Shown here one piece after another: positions 18,560 to 27,423 of a stretch of 50,085 bases of DNA. Source of the DNA: Rhizobiales bacterium Ga0077524 (GTDB lineage Bacteria; Pseudomonadota; Alphaproteobacteria; Rhizobiales; Hyphomicrobiaceae); contig LNDR01000407.1 of assembly GCA_001464755.1 (NCBI GenBank), forward strand, positions 1-50,085, given 5' to 3'. Numbering within the stretch: the stretch's first letter is position 1; every line of letters starts with the position of its first letter. The position numbers were made by a program, and so were the translations under genes. Under the pieces are notes generated by a model. That model ran no database searches and was not told the origin of the DNA. It saw nothing but the letters and a program-made list of their open reading frames with translations.

Positions 18560-18637
18560 GCTAGTGTTCCTTTGGCGCCGACATTTGTTCTCGACCGAGC
18601 CGCGAAGGAAAGCAAATGTCGGGTCCGGAACACTAGC
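18560..18637. repeat. imperfect palindrome 2 (GCTAGTGTTCC...GGAACACTAGC)
   Basis: Outer arms GCTAGTGTTCC (18560-18570) and GGAACACTAGC (18627-18637) are perfect complements. Inner arms CGACATTTG (18579-18587) and CAAATGTCG (18613-18621) also pair, giving a long cruciform-like hairpin. It is only 16 bases from palindrome 1, but the arm sequences differ. The architecture resembles intergenic palindromic repeats of Hyphomicrobiales genomes; only one copy of each is visible here. Confidence 0.75.
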
Positions 18638-18750
18638 CTCGCTCATAGCCCAGATCGCATGGCCATCCAGGGCTTTGAACACTGCAATATAGAATAGCAA
18701 CACTATGGTAACATGGTGTGGTCGTGGCCAAGGTGTTGCGAGGAGAAGTC

Positions 18751-20889
18751 ATGAATGAAACGCCGTTTTACATCCCCGCCCTGGATGCACCGGCACGCCC
18801 TCGTCGAAACCTCAAGAACAATGACATGTTCGCGGTATTTGACAGCCACGGCGACATCGGAGCCAGCGTAGGGGGTGGAGACGGGTTATTCGAGAACGAT
18901 ACACGCTACCTCTCCCATCTTGAATTACTGATTGCGGGTTCCCGCCCCCTCCTGCTGCATTCGGCAGTTGACGACGAAAATCTCAGTTACACCGTTGATT
19001 TGACTAATCCGGATATTTACGTGGACGGCCTCATAGCCCTTCCGAAGGATACAGTTCATATCTCTCGTACAATCTATTTGAGCAACGGCGCATTGCGCGA
19101 GCGCATGGATGTGAAAAATCACGGGTCAACGGCTGTGAAGCTGTCCTTGTCGATCAGTTTTGCTAATGATTTTGCGGATATTTTTGAAGTGCGAGGCATC
19201 CGGCGAATTCGTCGTGGAAAAGTCGATGTCGGCGTTATGAACACCACGGAGGTGGCTCTCTCTTATCAAGGTCTTGACGACGTCGAGAGACGAACGCAAG
19301 TCTCATTCCAGCCCAGGCCTACTCACCTGAAGGAATCGGTCGCTACCTACGCCTTCCAATTTGAACCGAAGGAACGGAAGGTGGTGTTTGTTTCCATTGC
19401 AACGCATGGGGAGGGGCGCCCTGCTGAATCTTTCTTCCGTGATCTTGTGGGCGTTCATCGATCCCATCGGGCAATGATGGGCGGAATCTCGACAATCCAG
19501 ACGGAGAACTCGGTCGTCAACGAGATCCTCTGCCGATCGATGGCTGATCTTCACATGCTGACGACTGCCACGCAGGACGGCCCGTATCCTTACGCAGGCA
19601 TTCCTTGGTATTCAACGACGTTTGGCCGCGACGGGATTATCACAGCGTTGGAGCTGCTATGGCTCGATCCCGGACTAGCGAGGGGGGTACTGACACGACT
19701 TGCGCGGCTACAAGCCCAGAGCACTGATTTACCGAGTGACGCCGACCCGGGTAAAATCCTCCATGAGATGCGCGGCGGGGAAATGGCGCGACTCAAAGAG
19801 GTCCCCTTCGGTCTCTACTATGGTTCGGTGGATGCCACACCGCTGTTTGTTATGCTTGCGGGGGCGTACGGGCAGCGCACGGGCGATTGGGTATTCGTCA
19901 ATCAGATTTGGCCGCAAATCGAGGCAGCGCTTGGCTGGATCGAGAACGCACAAGACGCTGATGGATTTGTCGTCTACGCGCGGGCCACCGAAGATGGACT
20001 CTCCAATCAGGGTTGGAAAGATTCCCATGATTCTATTTTTCACGCCGACGGTTCGTTGGCCACGGGCCCAATTGCACTCGTTGAAGTGCAAGGGTATTGC
20101 TACGCGGCACGTCTCGCAGCTGCAAAGTGTGCGAGTGCTACTGGCCGTGGTGACCGCGCAGCAAGCCTTGTGGCGGATGCCGAGGAGCTGCGTAAGAGAT
20201 TCGAAGCCCGCTTTTGGTGCGACGATCTCGGATTTTATGTCATTGCCATAGACGGTAAGAAATCGCCATGCCGAGTTCGGTCGAGCAACGCGGGACATGC
20301 GCTCTGGACGGGCATTGCTCGGCCAGATCGTGCTGCAAAAGTCGGCGCGCAGCTCCTCGACAGCCGATTTTTCTCGGGTTGGGGGATACGCACGATCGCT
20401 GAGACGGAAGCCCGCTATAATCCACTATCGTACCATAATGGATCGATTTGGCCCCACGACAATGCTTTGATTGCGAGGGGTCTGGAGAGCACGGGTTCGA
20501 AGGCGGGTGTCGTCGCCATTTTCGAAGGCCTGATGCGCGCGGCCACTCATCTCGATCTCCGCCGTATTCCTGAACTCTACTGTGGCTTCCGACGTCGTCC
20601 GCGACGGGGCCCTATCCTTTACCCTGCTGCGTGTTCGCCCCAGGCCTGGGCGGCGGCGGCACCAGTTTCCTTGATCCAATCGATGCTTGGACTTGAGTTT
20701 TTTCCAGAGAATGGTGAGGTGCGACTGACGAGACCAGTCGTGTCAGCGATGGCGGGCTCCTTTACGCTCAGGAATCTCAGGCTCGGGACGGCCAGCGTCG
20801 ATCTGACGGTGCGGTCGCGTCCGGAGGGAGGGGCGTCCGTTGAAGTGCTTCGGACTAGGGGCGACATTCGTGTCTCTCTGATCGCGTAG
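18751..20889 (+). CDS. amylo-alpha-1,6-glucosidase / glycogen debranching N-terminal domain protein
   Basis: This 712-residue cytoplasmic enzyme of the bacterial GDE type has an N-terminal beta-domain (NNDMFAVFDSHGDIG, then GLFENDTRYLSHLELL, residues 25-70) and a C-terminal (alpha/alpha)6 barrel. The barrel motifs include YSTTFGRDGIITALELLWLDP (split here for length at the Arg-Asp pair), WKDSHDSIFHADG, YNPLSYHNGSIWPHDNAL and IPELYCGF. The Asp/Glu residues in the DSHDS and PELYCGF segments are the likely catalytic pair by analogy with related barrels. It would hydrolyse alpha-1,6 or similar linkages in glycogen-like or trehalose-linked glucans. I start at ATG 18751, preceded by AGGAGAAG; a GTG at 18718 is less likely. 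It lies 277 bases after the GT4 gene, separated by two palindromes, and is somewhat less GC-rich than the core genes. Confidence 0.88.
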   Translation: MNETPFYIPALDAPARPRRNLKNNDMFAVFDSHGDIGASVGGGDGLFENDTRYLSHLELLIAGSRPLLLHSAVDDENLSYTVDLTNPDIYVDGLIALPKDTVHISRTIYLSNGALRERMDVKNHGSTAVKLSLSISFANDFADIFEVRGIRRIRRGKVDVGVMNTTEVALSYQGLDDVERRTQVSFQPRPTHLKESVATYAFQFEPKERKVVFVSIATHGEGRPAESFFRDLVGVHRSHRAMMGGISTIQTENSVVNEILCRSMADLHMLTTATQDGPYPYAGIPWYSTTFGRDGIITALELLWLDPGLARGVLTRLARLQAQSTDLPSDADPGKILHEMRGGEMARLKEVPFGLYYGSVDATPLFVMLAGAYGQRTGDWVFVNQIWPQIEAALGWIENAQDADGFVVYARATEDGLSNQGWKDSHDSIFHADGSLATGPIALVEVQGYCYAARLAAAKCASATGRGDRAASLVADAEELRKRFEARFWCDDLGFYVIAIDGKKSPCRVRSSNAGHALWTGIARPDRAAKVGAQLLDSRFFSGWGIRTIAETEARYNPLSYHNGSIWPHDNALIARGLESTGSKAGVVAIFEGLMRAATHLDLRRIPELYCGFRRRPRRGPILYPAACSPQAWAAAAPVSLIQSMLGLEFFPENGEVRLTRPVVSAMAGSFTLRNLRLGTASVDLTVRSRPEGGASVEVLRTRGDIRVSLIA

Positions 20890-20949
20890 GGGCACCGAGA
20901 AAAAGCCGGCGCGTCCGTCAACTAAGTCTTTTAGCCGGTTATACAGGCG

Positions 20950-21885
20950 TTATCGCTCTGTTGGCTTCGATAGCCCGAGGTTTGAACGCCTACGGCGGAC
21001 TCCGGCGTCTTTGCGACCGAGCTCATCGGCGAGCGTGTCGAACACGAGACGGACGCGACGACTGGTGTGCAACTCGCGATGACTGACGAGCCAGACAGGC
21101 ACCGGCGTGCCCGGAAGCTCGGGCAGGAGGCGAACGACGCCGGGCATCAGCTCTGCGATCTCTTTCAGCATCATGCAGATGCCGAGGCCCTGTCGGACCA
21201 TTTCCCAAAGCACGACAGAGTTGGCAGAGATGATGCGAAACCGGTCCGCTGGAACGCGGATCCCGGCTGCGTGAAGGTGCTCTGCAAACTGCTCCACTGG
21301 CGCGAACCCGAGCAACTCTGTCTCACACAAGTCGGCGACCGTTCGAGGAGTGCCATGCTTGGCAATCCAATGGTCTGCCGCATAGAAATGAGCTTCCATG
21401 TCACCCACTCGCCGGGCAATCAGATCTGGCTCGATCGGGCGCACGTGTCGGATGGCGATATCGGCCTCGCGCCGTCTCAGGTCGCTGATCGAGTCTGAAG
21501 CCACGATTGCGAGCGTGATCTGCGGTGCCATCTCGCGAATCTTTCCGATCAGCGCGGGTAGCAGATAAGCGGAGACCGCATCCGTGGCGCTGATTGTGAC
21601 ACGCCCGGCAATGTCTTGAGATGTCCCGGCTGCAGCCAACGCCATGGCCTCCGCAGCCATCGACATGGCACGCGCATGCTCGGCTAGTCTGTGCCCGGCT
21701 TCCGTTAACGCCAGCCTTTTGCCGACCCTCTCGAACAGCGTGGCCCCAAGCGACGCCTCCAACGCGGCGACCTGGCGAGACAATGTCGGCTGCGTGAGGC
21801 CGAGCTTGCGAGCCGCCGCCGATAGCGAGCCAGCGTCAGCGGTGACGCAGAAGGCGCGCGCCTGATTCCAGTCCAATCGATCCAT
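20950..21885 (-). CDS. LysR family transcriptional regulator
   Basis: The 311-residue protein has a LysR winged helix-turn-helix at residues 4-62 (FCVTADAGSLSAAARKLG, then LTQPTLSRQVAALEASLG) and a LysR substrate-binding domain from about 90 (GRVTISATDAVSAYLLPAL and later GLGICMMLKEIAELMPGV). It would bind as a tetramer to T-N11-A type sites. It is divergent from a methyltransferase gene with an 85-base gap that contains a clear dyad (21894-21930), the usual arrangement for a LysR regulator and its target. The inducer is unknown. Length and start are normal for the family. Confidence 0.94.
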   Translation of the reverse strand: MDRLDWNQARAFCVTADAGSLSAAARKLGLTQPTLSRQVAALEASLGATLFERVGKRLALTEAGHRLAEHARAMSMAAEAMALAAAGTSQDIAGRVTISATDAVSAYLLPALIGKIREMAPQITLAIVASDSISDLRRREADIAIRHVRPIEPDLIARRVGDMEAHFYAADHWIAKHGTPRTVADLCETELLGFAPVEQFAEHLHAAGIRVPADRFRIISANSVVLWEMVRQGLGICMMLKEIAELMPGVVRLLPELPGTPVPVWLVSHRELHTSRRVRLVFDTLADELGRKDAGVRRRRSNLGLSKPTER

Positions 21886-21893
21886 ACGAATTT

Positions 21894-21930
21894 ATATGAT
21901 CGATCTGCCGAGATCGGCAATATCGCATAT
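21894..21930. promoter_or_regulatory. candidate LysR operator dyad
   Basis: A perfect inverted repeat TGCCGAGATCGGCA (21906-21919) is nested inside an outer pair ATATG (21894-21898) and CATAT (21926-21930) with nearly the same centre. It lies between the LysR start (21885) and the methyltransferase start (21971), which suits autoregulation and target control. Confidence 0.5.
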
Positions 21931-21970
21931 CAACGCACGTGGTAGGCCGGTGGCGAAGAAGGAGACGCTC

Positions 21971-22609
21971 ATGCTTCGCAAAACCGATACGGCGCATTTC
22001 TGGGACGGTGTCGCCCGCAAATACGCGCGCGATAGGATCAAGGATATGGCCGGCTACGAGCGCACGATCGAGCGCACGCAAGAGTTCTTGCGCAGATCCG
22101 ATACGGTGCTGGAGATCGGCTGCGGGACAGGCACGACGGCGCTGAAGCTGGCGCCGTTGGTCTCCAGCATCGTGGCCAATGACGTATCGAGCGAGATGAT
22201 CGCCATTGCGCGAGAGAAAGCCGGTTCGGAATCTTGTCGCAATGTCACGTTCGAGGCTGGGAAAGCTGAGCAGCCGGAGGGAGGCATCGAGGCCTACGAT
22301 GCGGTACTCGCGTTCAATCTTCTGCATCTGATCACCGGCAGGCCCTCAATGCTCGCGCGCATCCGCGATCTGGTGAAGCCGGGGGGACTGTTCATCTCGA
22401 AAACGCCCTGCCTTTCGGAGATGAACCCGATGATCCGGGTTGCGGTGCCGGCAATGCGGCTTATCGGGAAGGCTCCGGTCGTCTCGTTCTTCTCCGCATC
22501 GGAGATCGAGGCTGAGATCGCAAGCGCGGGTTTCCAGATCGAGGTGACCGAAAGGCACGGATCAGGCCGGAAGGACCCACGGATCTTCATCGTGGCCAGA
22601 AGACCGTGA
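21971..22609 (+). CDS. class I SAM-dependent methyltransferase
   Basis: This 212-residue soluble enzyme has a Rossmann-fold SAM site: motif I VLEIGCGTGTTALKLAP near residue 47, motif II at VANDVSSEMIAIAREKA, and the post-motif strand AVLAFNLLHLI followed by LVKPGGLFISKTPC. The acceptor is not predictable. I chose ATG 21971, which has GAAGGAG eight bases upstream and starts shortly before the family's N-terminal helix; the frame is open back to 21896 across the LysR operator. It is divergent from the LysR gene and is probably its target. The rnhB gene follows in the same direction after about 100 bases. Confidence 0.88.
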   Translation: MLRKTDTAHFWDGVARKYARDRIKDMAGYERTIERTQEFLRRSDTVLEIGCGTGTTALKLAPLVSSIVANDVSSEMIAIAREKAGSESCRNVTFEAGKAEQPEGGIEAYDAVLAFNLLHLITGRPSMLARIRDLVKPGGLFISKTPCLSEMNPMIRVAVPAMRLIGKAPVVSFFSASEIEAEIASAGFQIEVTERHGSGRKDPRIFIVARRP

Positions 22610-22713
22610 GCGGGCCAATCTGGCGTCGCGGTTTTCCTGACGTCGGCGCTCGGGCGGCGGCGCGTTGACACGTGGGCCGAATCCCCGGACCGTTTTGGCG
22701 CGGGGGGACGGCT

Positions 22714-23334
22714 ATGGCGGTCAAGGCGACGTTCGATGTCGAGGAGAGCGAGATAAAGCTCGGGCGGGCACCTGTGGCGGGTATCGACGAAGCGGGGCGC
22801 GGTCCATGGGCCGGTCCGGTGGTTGCGGCGGCCGTCATTCTGGACCCGCGTGCGATACCCGAGGGCGTCGCCGACTCGAAGGCGCTCGACCATGCCATGC
22901 GCGAGAGCCTCTACGCTCGCATTGTGGCCACGTCCGTGGTGGGGGTCGGCATTGCCGACGTCGATCGCATCGATCGGGACAACATCTTGAATGCCACGCT
23001 GTGGGCTATGTCCGAGGCCGTCGCAGCGCTCGCCGTTCGGCCGCGGTTGGCCCTGGTCGACGGCAACCGCATGCCCCACTTACCGTGCGAAGCCAGAACT
23101 CTGATCAAGGGGGACGCGCTGTGCCTCTCGATCGCGGCCGCGTCCATCGTCGCCAAGGTGACGCGGGACCGTCTAATGGTCGGGCTCGCGGCGTCGTGGC
23201 CCGCCTATGGTTTCGACCGGCACAAGGGCTACGGCACTCCGGAGCACCGCTCGGCCCTCGAGCGGCACGGCGCCACACCGCTGCATCGCCGCTCGTTCCG
23301 GCCCGTGCAACTCGCGCTGGGTCTGGGTGTTTGA
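22714..23334 (+). CDS. rnhB: ribonuclease HII
   Basis: This 206-residue endonuclease cuts the RNA strand of RNA-DNA hybrids and removes misincorporated ribonucleotides. The acidic metal site is visible: Asp25-Glu26 in [16 protein letters not shown], an Asp in [10 protein letters not shown], and downstream [12 protein letters not shown]. The C-terminal family block [15 protein letters not shown] is intact. I start at ATG 22714 with CGGGGGGAC just upstream; the frame opens earlier but without conserved residues. It is followed by a small acetyltransferase gene after 76 bases. Confidence 0.96.
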   Translation: MAVKATFDVEESEIKLGRAPVAGIDEAGRGPWAGPVVAAAVILDPRAIPEGVADSKALDHAMRESLYARIVATSVVGVGIADVDRIDRDNILNATLWAMSEAVAALAVRPRLALVDGNRMPHLPCEARTLIKGDALCLSIAAASIVAKVTRDRLMVGLAASWPAYGFDRHKGYGTPEHRSALERHGATPLHRRSFRPVQLALGLGV

Positions 23335-23410
23335 GAGGGTGGTGCGAGGCTGTCCCGGGGATGGCTGTCCTGCGGGAGCAGGCGAACCAGCTCGATTGGA
23401 GGCGACCGAC

Positions 23411-23707
23411 ATGGCCGAGATCAACATCACGCGAGAGATGACCGAGACCAAGGGGCGCTACATCGCGCGCGTCGAAGGCAATTCGGAGGAAGCCGAGTTG
23501 ACCCTGTCGCGGGCGTCACCGACGCTGGTCATCGCCGACCACACATCTGCGCCGGACTCGATGCGAGGCACGGGCGTTGCACGGGCGCTCGTCGAGCGAC
23601 TGATCGCCGATGCGCGCGCGGAAGGGTTCAAGATCATTCCGCTTTGCCCGTTCGTCCGGTCGCAGGTGCAACGCCATCCCGAATGGGCGGACGTGATACA
23701 GGCGTGA
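23411..23707 (+). CDS. small GNAT-like N-acetyltransferase (YidJ/YjdJ type)
   Basis: The 98-residue protein is a single short GNAT domain of the small 'Gcn5-related' type. The acetyl-CoA loop appears in DSMRGTGVARALVERLI and the terminal block as IIPLCPFVRSQVQRHPEW, which matches these minimal acetyltransferases. The natural substrate is unknown for most members. The ATG at 23411 has GGAGG ten bases upstream, which decides the start. It is in the same direction as rnhB and convergent with isovaleryl-CoA dehydrogenase, with only 25 bases between the stops. Confidence 0.88.
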   Translation: MAEINITREMTETKGRYIARVEGNSEEAELTLSRASPTLVIADHTSAPDSMRGTGVARALVERLIADARAEGFKIIPLCPFVRSQVQRHPEWADVIQA

Positions 23708-23732
23708 GCAACCTTCGGACTCGTTCAGGCGA

Positions 23733-24908
23733 CTACTTCGTCTCCTCGAACAGCTCGCGACCGATCAGCATTCGGCGGATCTCGCTCGTGCCGGCGCCGA
23801 TCTCGTAGAGCTTGGCATCACGCAGCAGCCGGCCCGTGGGATAATCGTTGATATAGCCGTTGCCGCCGAGGATCTGGATCGCATCGAGCGCGATCTTGGT
23901 CGCCTTCTCGGCTGCGAACAGGATGGCGCCAGCCGCATCCTTGCGTGCCGTCTCGCCGCGGTCACACGCCTTGGCGACGGCATAGACGTAGGCCTTCGCG
24001 GCGTTCATCTCGGTGTACATGTCGGCGATCTTGCCCTGGATCAGCTGGAACTCGCCGATCGACTGGCCGAACTGCTTGCGTTCGTGGATGTAGGGCACCA
24101 CGACGTCCATTGCTGCCTGCATGATGCCGATCGGCCCTGCCGCCAGCACGCTGCGCTCGTAGTCGAGGCCGGACATGAGGACGCGCACGCCCTTGCCGAT
24201 GTCGCCCAGCATGTTCTCCACCGGCACTTCGCAGTCCTCGAATACCAGTTCGCCTGTGGACGAGCCACGCATGCCGAGCTTGTCGAGCTTCTGCGCGACT
24301 TTGAAACCCTTGAAGCCAGTCTCGACGATGAATGCCGTGATGCCCCTCGAGCCGGCCGCCGGATCGGTCTTGGCGTAGACCACGATGACCTGTGCGTCGG
24401 GGCTGTTGGTGATCCACATCTTGGTACCGTTGAGCACCCAGCGGTCGCCCTTCTTGTCGGCGCGAAGCTTCATCGAGACGACGTCGGAGCCGGCCCCCGC
24501 CTCGCTCATCGCCAGCGAGCCGACGTGTTCGCCGGAGATGAGTTTCGGCAAGTAGCGCGTTTTCTGATCTTCATTGCCGTTGCGCCGGATCTGGTTGACG
24601 CAGAGGTTCGAGTGCGCGCCGTAGGAGAGCCCTACCGCCGCCGAAGCCCTGGAGATCTCCTCGACGGCGATGCAATGCTCAAGATAGCCGAGCCCGGAGC
24701 CGCCGTACTCCTCCTCGACCGTGATGCCGTGCAGCCCAAGCTCGCCCATCTTGGGCCAGAGTTCGCGTGGAAACCGGTCCGTCTTGTCGATCTCGGCCGC
24801 GATCGGCGCGACCTCGTTCGCTGCGAAGGCGCGCACAGTCTGGCGCAACTGATCCGCCGTTTCGCCGAGGCCGAAGTTGAGTGACGGGTATTCGTTGGGG
24901 ATGGACAT
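23733..24908 (-). CDS. ivd: isovaleryl-CoA dehydrogenase
   Basis: This 391-residue flavoprotein acyl-CoA dehydrogenase would oxidise isovaleryl-CoA to 3-methylcrotonyl-CoA in leucine breakdown. FAD-binding blocks are clear ([16 protein letters not shown] near 135-150, [10 protein letters not shown] near 165, [20 protein letters not shown] near 345). The catalytic base sits at Glu251 in [16 protein letters not shown], the helix-G position used by isovaleryl- and long-chain enzymes rather than the usual C-terminal position. This, with the N-terminus NFGLGE, supports the specific call. No methylcrotonyl-CoA carboxylase genes are next to it, so the rest of the leucine pathway must be elsewhere. 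Confidence 0.92.
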   Translation of the reverse strand: MSIPNEYPSLNFGLGETADQLRQTVRAFAANEVAPIAAEIDKTDRFPRELWPKMGELGLHGITVEEEYGGSGLGYLEHCIAVEEISRASAAVGLSYGAHSNLCVNQIRRNGNEDQKTRYLPKLISGEHVGSLAMSEAGAGSDVVSMKLRADKKGDRWVLNGTKMWITNSPDAQVIVVYAKTDPAAGSRGITAFIVETGFKGFKVAQKLDKLGMRGSSTGELVFEDCEVPVENMLGDIGKGVRVLMSGLDYERSVLAAGPIGIMQAAMDVVVPYIHERKQFGQSIGEFQLIQGKIADMYTEMNAAKAYVYAVAKACDRGETARKDAAGAILFAAEKATKIALDAIQILGGNGYINDYPTGRLLRDAKLYEIGAGTSEIRRMLIGRELFEETK

Positions 24909-25019
24909 GGTGGCTCTCTGGGCGGCTTGCGCTTATCGGGTCCGTGTTGCGGCGACAGTGGATTGATGTCGCCGTCCACCATATGGTCTTCGTGCGGTCC
25001 CTACAAACGCAGCGAGCCG

Positions 25020-25499
25020 ATGTCCAACGATGCAACCGATCGCCCGAGCACGTTCCCCTGGCCGCCGGTGCTGCTTGCCGGCGCCATCGGGTTGGCGCTT
25101 GGGCTCGACTGGCTTGTGATCCGTCTGCCGGTACCGTTCGCCGAGACGGACATCGTCCATTTCGCCGCCATGATACTGCTTCTGGCGGGGATCGTGCTCG
25201 TGATCTGGGCGGCGGTCCAATTCCGTACGCATCAGACCTCGATCCGTCCGGATCGCGGCTCCAATGCGCTTGTTGCGGCCGGTCCGTTCGCCTTCTCCAG
25301 GAATCCGATCTATCTGGGCGAGGTGCTGGCGTTAATCGGCGCTGGTGTCAGCTTCAACAGGCTGTGGTTGGTCCTTGTTGCGCCGCTGTTTGCCATGGCC
25401 GTCACCCGTCTCGCCATCGAGCCAGAGGAAGCCTATCTCGAGCGGCGCTTCGGGACGGCCTTCGCGGACTATAAAGCGCGCGTCCGGCGTTGGCTGTGA
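25020..25499 (+). CDS. ICMT/PEMT-like integral membrane methyltransferase
   Basis: The 159-residue protein has about four membrane segments and the C-terminal signature of the isoprenylcysteine carboxyl methyltransferase / phospholipid methyltransferase fold: GPFAFSRNPIYLGEV near residue 85 and EPEEAYLERRFGTAFADYKARVRRW at the end (the Glu-Glu, Phe-Gly and Tyr residues are the key ones). These bind SAM at the membrane surface; the bacterial substrate is generally unknown. I take ATG 25020, which starts the protein just before the first helix; its ribosome site is weak. It is divergent from isovaleryl-CoA dehydrogenase. Confidence 0.82.
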   Translation: MSNDATDRPSTFPWPPVLLAGAIGLALGLDWLVIRLPVPFAETDIVHFAAMILLLAGIVLVIWAAVQFRTHQTSIRPDRGSNALVAAGPFAFSRNPIYLGEVLALIGAGVSFNRLWLVLVAPLFAMAVTRLAIEPEEAYLERRFGTAFADYKARVRRWL

Positions 25500-25583
25500 A
25501 CTATGTTTAAAGAAATGAGCCGCCCACCATTGATTCGCCGGAATTCCGGCCCACCTGATTGATTGTTCAGGGAGGGTTGCACG

Positions 25584-26963
25584 ATGGCGCGCGTTCCGAT
25601 GCACGTTCGGCTGGCAATGACGATCGGGGCGTTTCTGGCCGTTTCCCCAGCGCCTGCGTGGTCGCAAGCAGCCCATCGCGATGCCATTGCCGAGATCCTG
25701 ACGCGTCAACCCGCCTCGGGGCGCGTCGCTCAGGCTCAGCCGCGCTCGGCGACACAGGATAAGTCCGGCTTGGGCGCCGGAGGGGGGCAATCCGGGGCCC
25801 CGCCGCTCGAGCCGCAGGCTGCCGCCCCGCCGGCGCAGTCAGCTGACCCCCGCACCGGTGATCAAGCCTTCGAGCAGGCGCAGCGCCTGATGAAGGCCAT
25901 CGATGCGATTCTTCAGGACACGGCCCGCAACCGCGGTGAGGCAAAGAAGCTCCCGTCACGGGACGACTTCATCGTCCCGCCGATCTGGACCGAGACCCGC
26001 GAGAACCGCGAGGCGAAGATCAAGGATCTGCTCGATGCCACGCTTGGTATCGTCACGGATGTTCCTGTCGTCGAGGTGCAAAAGCGCATCGAGACGCTGA
26101 AGACCAACATCCGTGATCTGGACGACCGCATCGTCAAGTTGCGGGAAAGGCAGCTTGTCGCACCGAAGGATGGGTTCCTCCCCGGCTACGTCACCGATAC
26201 GATCGATAGCCTCGCCAAGGATATGGACGATGCCCAGAAGCGCATCGCTGAGAATCGCAAGCAGATTGATCACGCCAAGGCCGAGGTGTTCAACGGCCTC
26301 GCCACGTCCGGCATCCAGATGACGCGCGAGCAGGTCGATCTCCTGCTCGACGGCGTTCTTTCCGGTGACCTCGTACGCCTCGTGGCAGTGTTCAACTCGG
26401 CCAAGGCCATCGATGCCCAGCTCGCCAAGCTGATGGCCCAATCCGGCGAGAACATCGGCGCCGCCCGGCGCTATTTCGCCATGCACGCCGCGCTGTTCGC
26501 CATGGTGGTGCACGCGCAGGACTCCACCATCGGCAAGATCGACCAGCAATATTTGCCCAAACTCGATGCGATCACGAAGGACATCGTTGCCGCTCGCAAG
26601 CGGACAGCCGACCTCCTTCGCGGCGAGAACCGTGCCGATCAGCGTCGCGCTCTCGAGGCGAACCGCGAGAGCCAGCGTCTCGCCGACGAGGCAGCCAAGG
26701 GGTACCGCCGCTATCTCGTCCAGCAGCGCGAGCAGGTCGCCCGCGCCCGGCAGCGTGCCGCCCACGATCTCAGGATCGCCGACAACACCTACGAGACGGT
26801 CGAGGCGAGCTATCAACTCCGCCAGCTCATGAAGGACAGCGCGACCTCGTTCGAGGCCATACAGAAGCTCGAGGCCCCGACCTTCGAGCAGATTTTCCGC
26901 AATGAGGAGCTTCGCCGCGAGTTCGAGAACTTGACGCGGAAGCTGGATCAGCCGTCGAGCTGA
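25584..26963 (+). CDS. secreted coiled-coil protein of unknown function
   Basis: The 459-residue product has a signal peptide (basic start, RLAMTIGAFLAVSPAPAWSQA, cleavage near residue 29). A Pro/Gln/Ala-rich linker of about 60 residues follows, then a long, almost wholly helical region with heptad-like spacing (for example VQKRIETLKTNIRDLDDRIV and RTADLLRGENRADQRRAL). No catalytic motif or membrane anchor is visible after the signal. The start ATG has GGGAGG upstream. It could be a periplasmic structural or adaptor protein; I do not recognise a named family. The gene stands alone, with crcB beginning 79 bases later. Confidence 0.8.
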   Translation: MARVPMHVRLAMTIGAFLAVSPAPAWSQAAHRDAIAEILTRQPASGRVAQAQPRSATQDKSGLGAGGGQSGAPPLEPQAAAPPAQSADPRTGDQAFEQAQRLMKAIDAILQDTARNRGEAKKLPSRDDFIVPPIWTETRENREAKIKDLLDATLGIVTDVPVVEVQKRIETLKTNIRDLDDRIVKLRERQLVAPKDGFLPGYVTDTIDSLAKDMDDAQKRIAENRKQIDHAKAEVFNGLATSGIQMTREQVDLLLDGVLSGDLVRLVAVFNSAKAIDAQLAKLMAQSGENIGAARRYFAMHAALFAMVVHAQDSTIGKIDQQYLPKLDAITKDIVAARKRTADLLRGENRADQRRALEANRESQRLADEAAKGYRRYLVQQREQVARARQRAAHDLRIADNTYETVEASYQLRQLMKDSATSFEAIQKLEAPTFEQIFRNEELRREFENLTRKLDQPSS

Positions 26964-27042
26964 GGCGGTTGCCTGCCATCCGCTCTTGCGCCGGCCTGCC
27001 CCGCACCTGTAGAAGCGCGGGAGAACACCGGATCGGCAACCC

Positions 27043-27423
27043 ATGCAACTTTTCTTCGCCGCGGCGGCGGGCGGCGCCCTCGGGGCCGGCGCGCGCTTCA
27101 TCGTCAACGTGGCTTGCGCCCAGCTTTTGGGCCCCGGTTTCCCGTGGGCGACGCTGACGGTGAATGTCGTCGGCTCGTTCCTGATGGGGTTGGTGGTTGG
27201 TTTCTCGGGTTTGCTGCTGGGGGGATCGGCTTTGCTGCGAACGTTCCTGGCCACCGGGATTCTTGGTGGGTTCACCACGTTTTCAGCGTTCTCCCTGGAT
27301 GTGGTTGAACTCGTGGAGCGGCGCCAGCCGGCGCTCGCCGCGCTTTACATCGGTGCGTCCGTCGTCATCTCGATCGCCGCTCTCTGGGCGGGCTTGACTG
27401 CAGCCAGAGTGAGCATTCGATGA
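27043..27423 (+). CDS. crcB: fluoride efflux transporter CrcB
   Basis: This 126-residue four-helix membrane protein belongs to the Fluc/CrcB family, which exports fluoride as a dual-topology dimer. Signature blocks are GGALGAGARFIV near the N-terminus, NVVGSFLMG in helix 2 and GFTTFSAFSLDVVEL in helix 3. Length is typical. Its stop overlaps the start of the RluA-family gene by four bases (ATGA), so the two are coupled. I looked for the fluoride riboswitch core upstream and did not find it. Confidence 0.95.
   Translation: MQLFFAAAAGGALGAGARFIVNVACAQLLGPGFPWATLTVNVVGSFLMGLVVGFSGLLLGGSALLRTFLATGILGGFTTFSAFSLDVVELVERRQPALAALYIGASVVISIAALWAGLTAARVSIR

Noticed and set aside
16953-20889. A genomic island inserted at tRNA-Thr
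   Set aside because: The region after the tRNA is less GC-rich and holds a damaged GT4 and palindromes, but there is no integrase, no direct repeat of the tRNA 3' end and no mobility gene.
26964-27042. Fluoride riboswitch before crcB
   Set aside because: The gap is only 79 bases and I could not find the conserved GGNGATGG core or the pseudoknot pairing. A CCCGC/GCGGG stem is present but is not the riboswitch.
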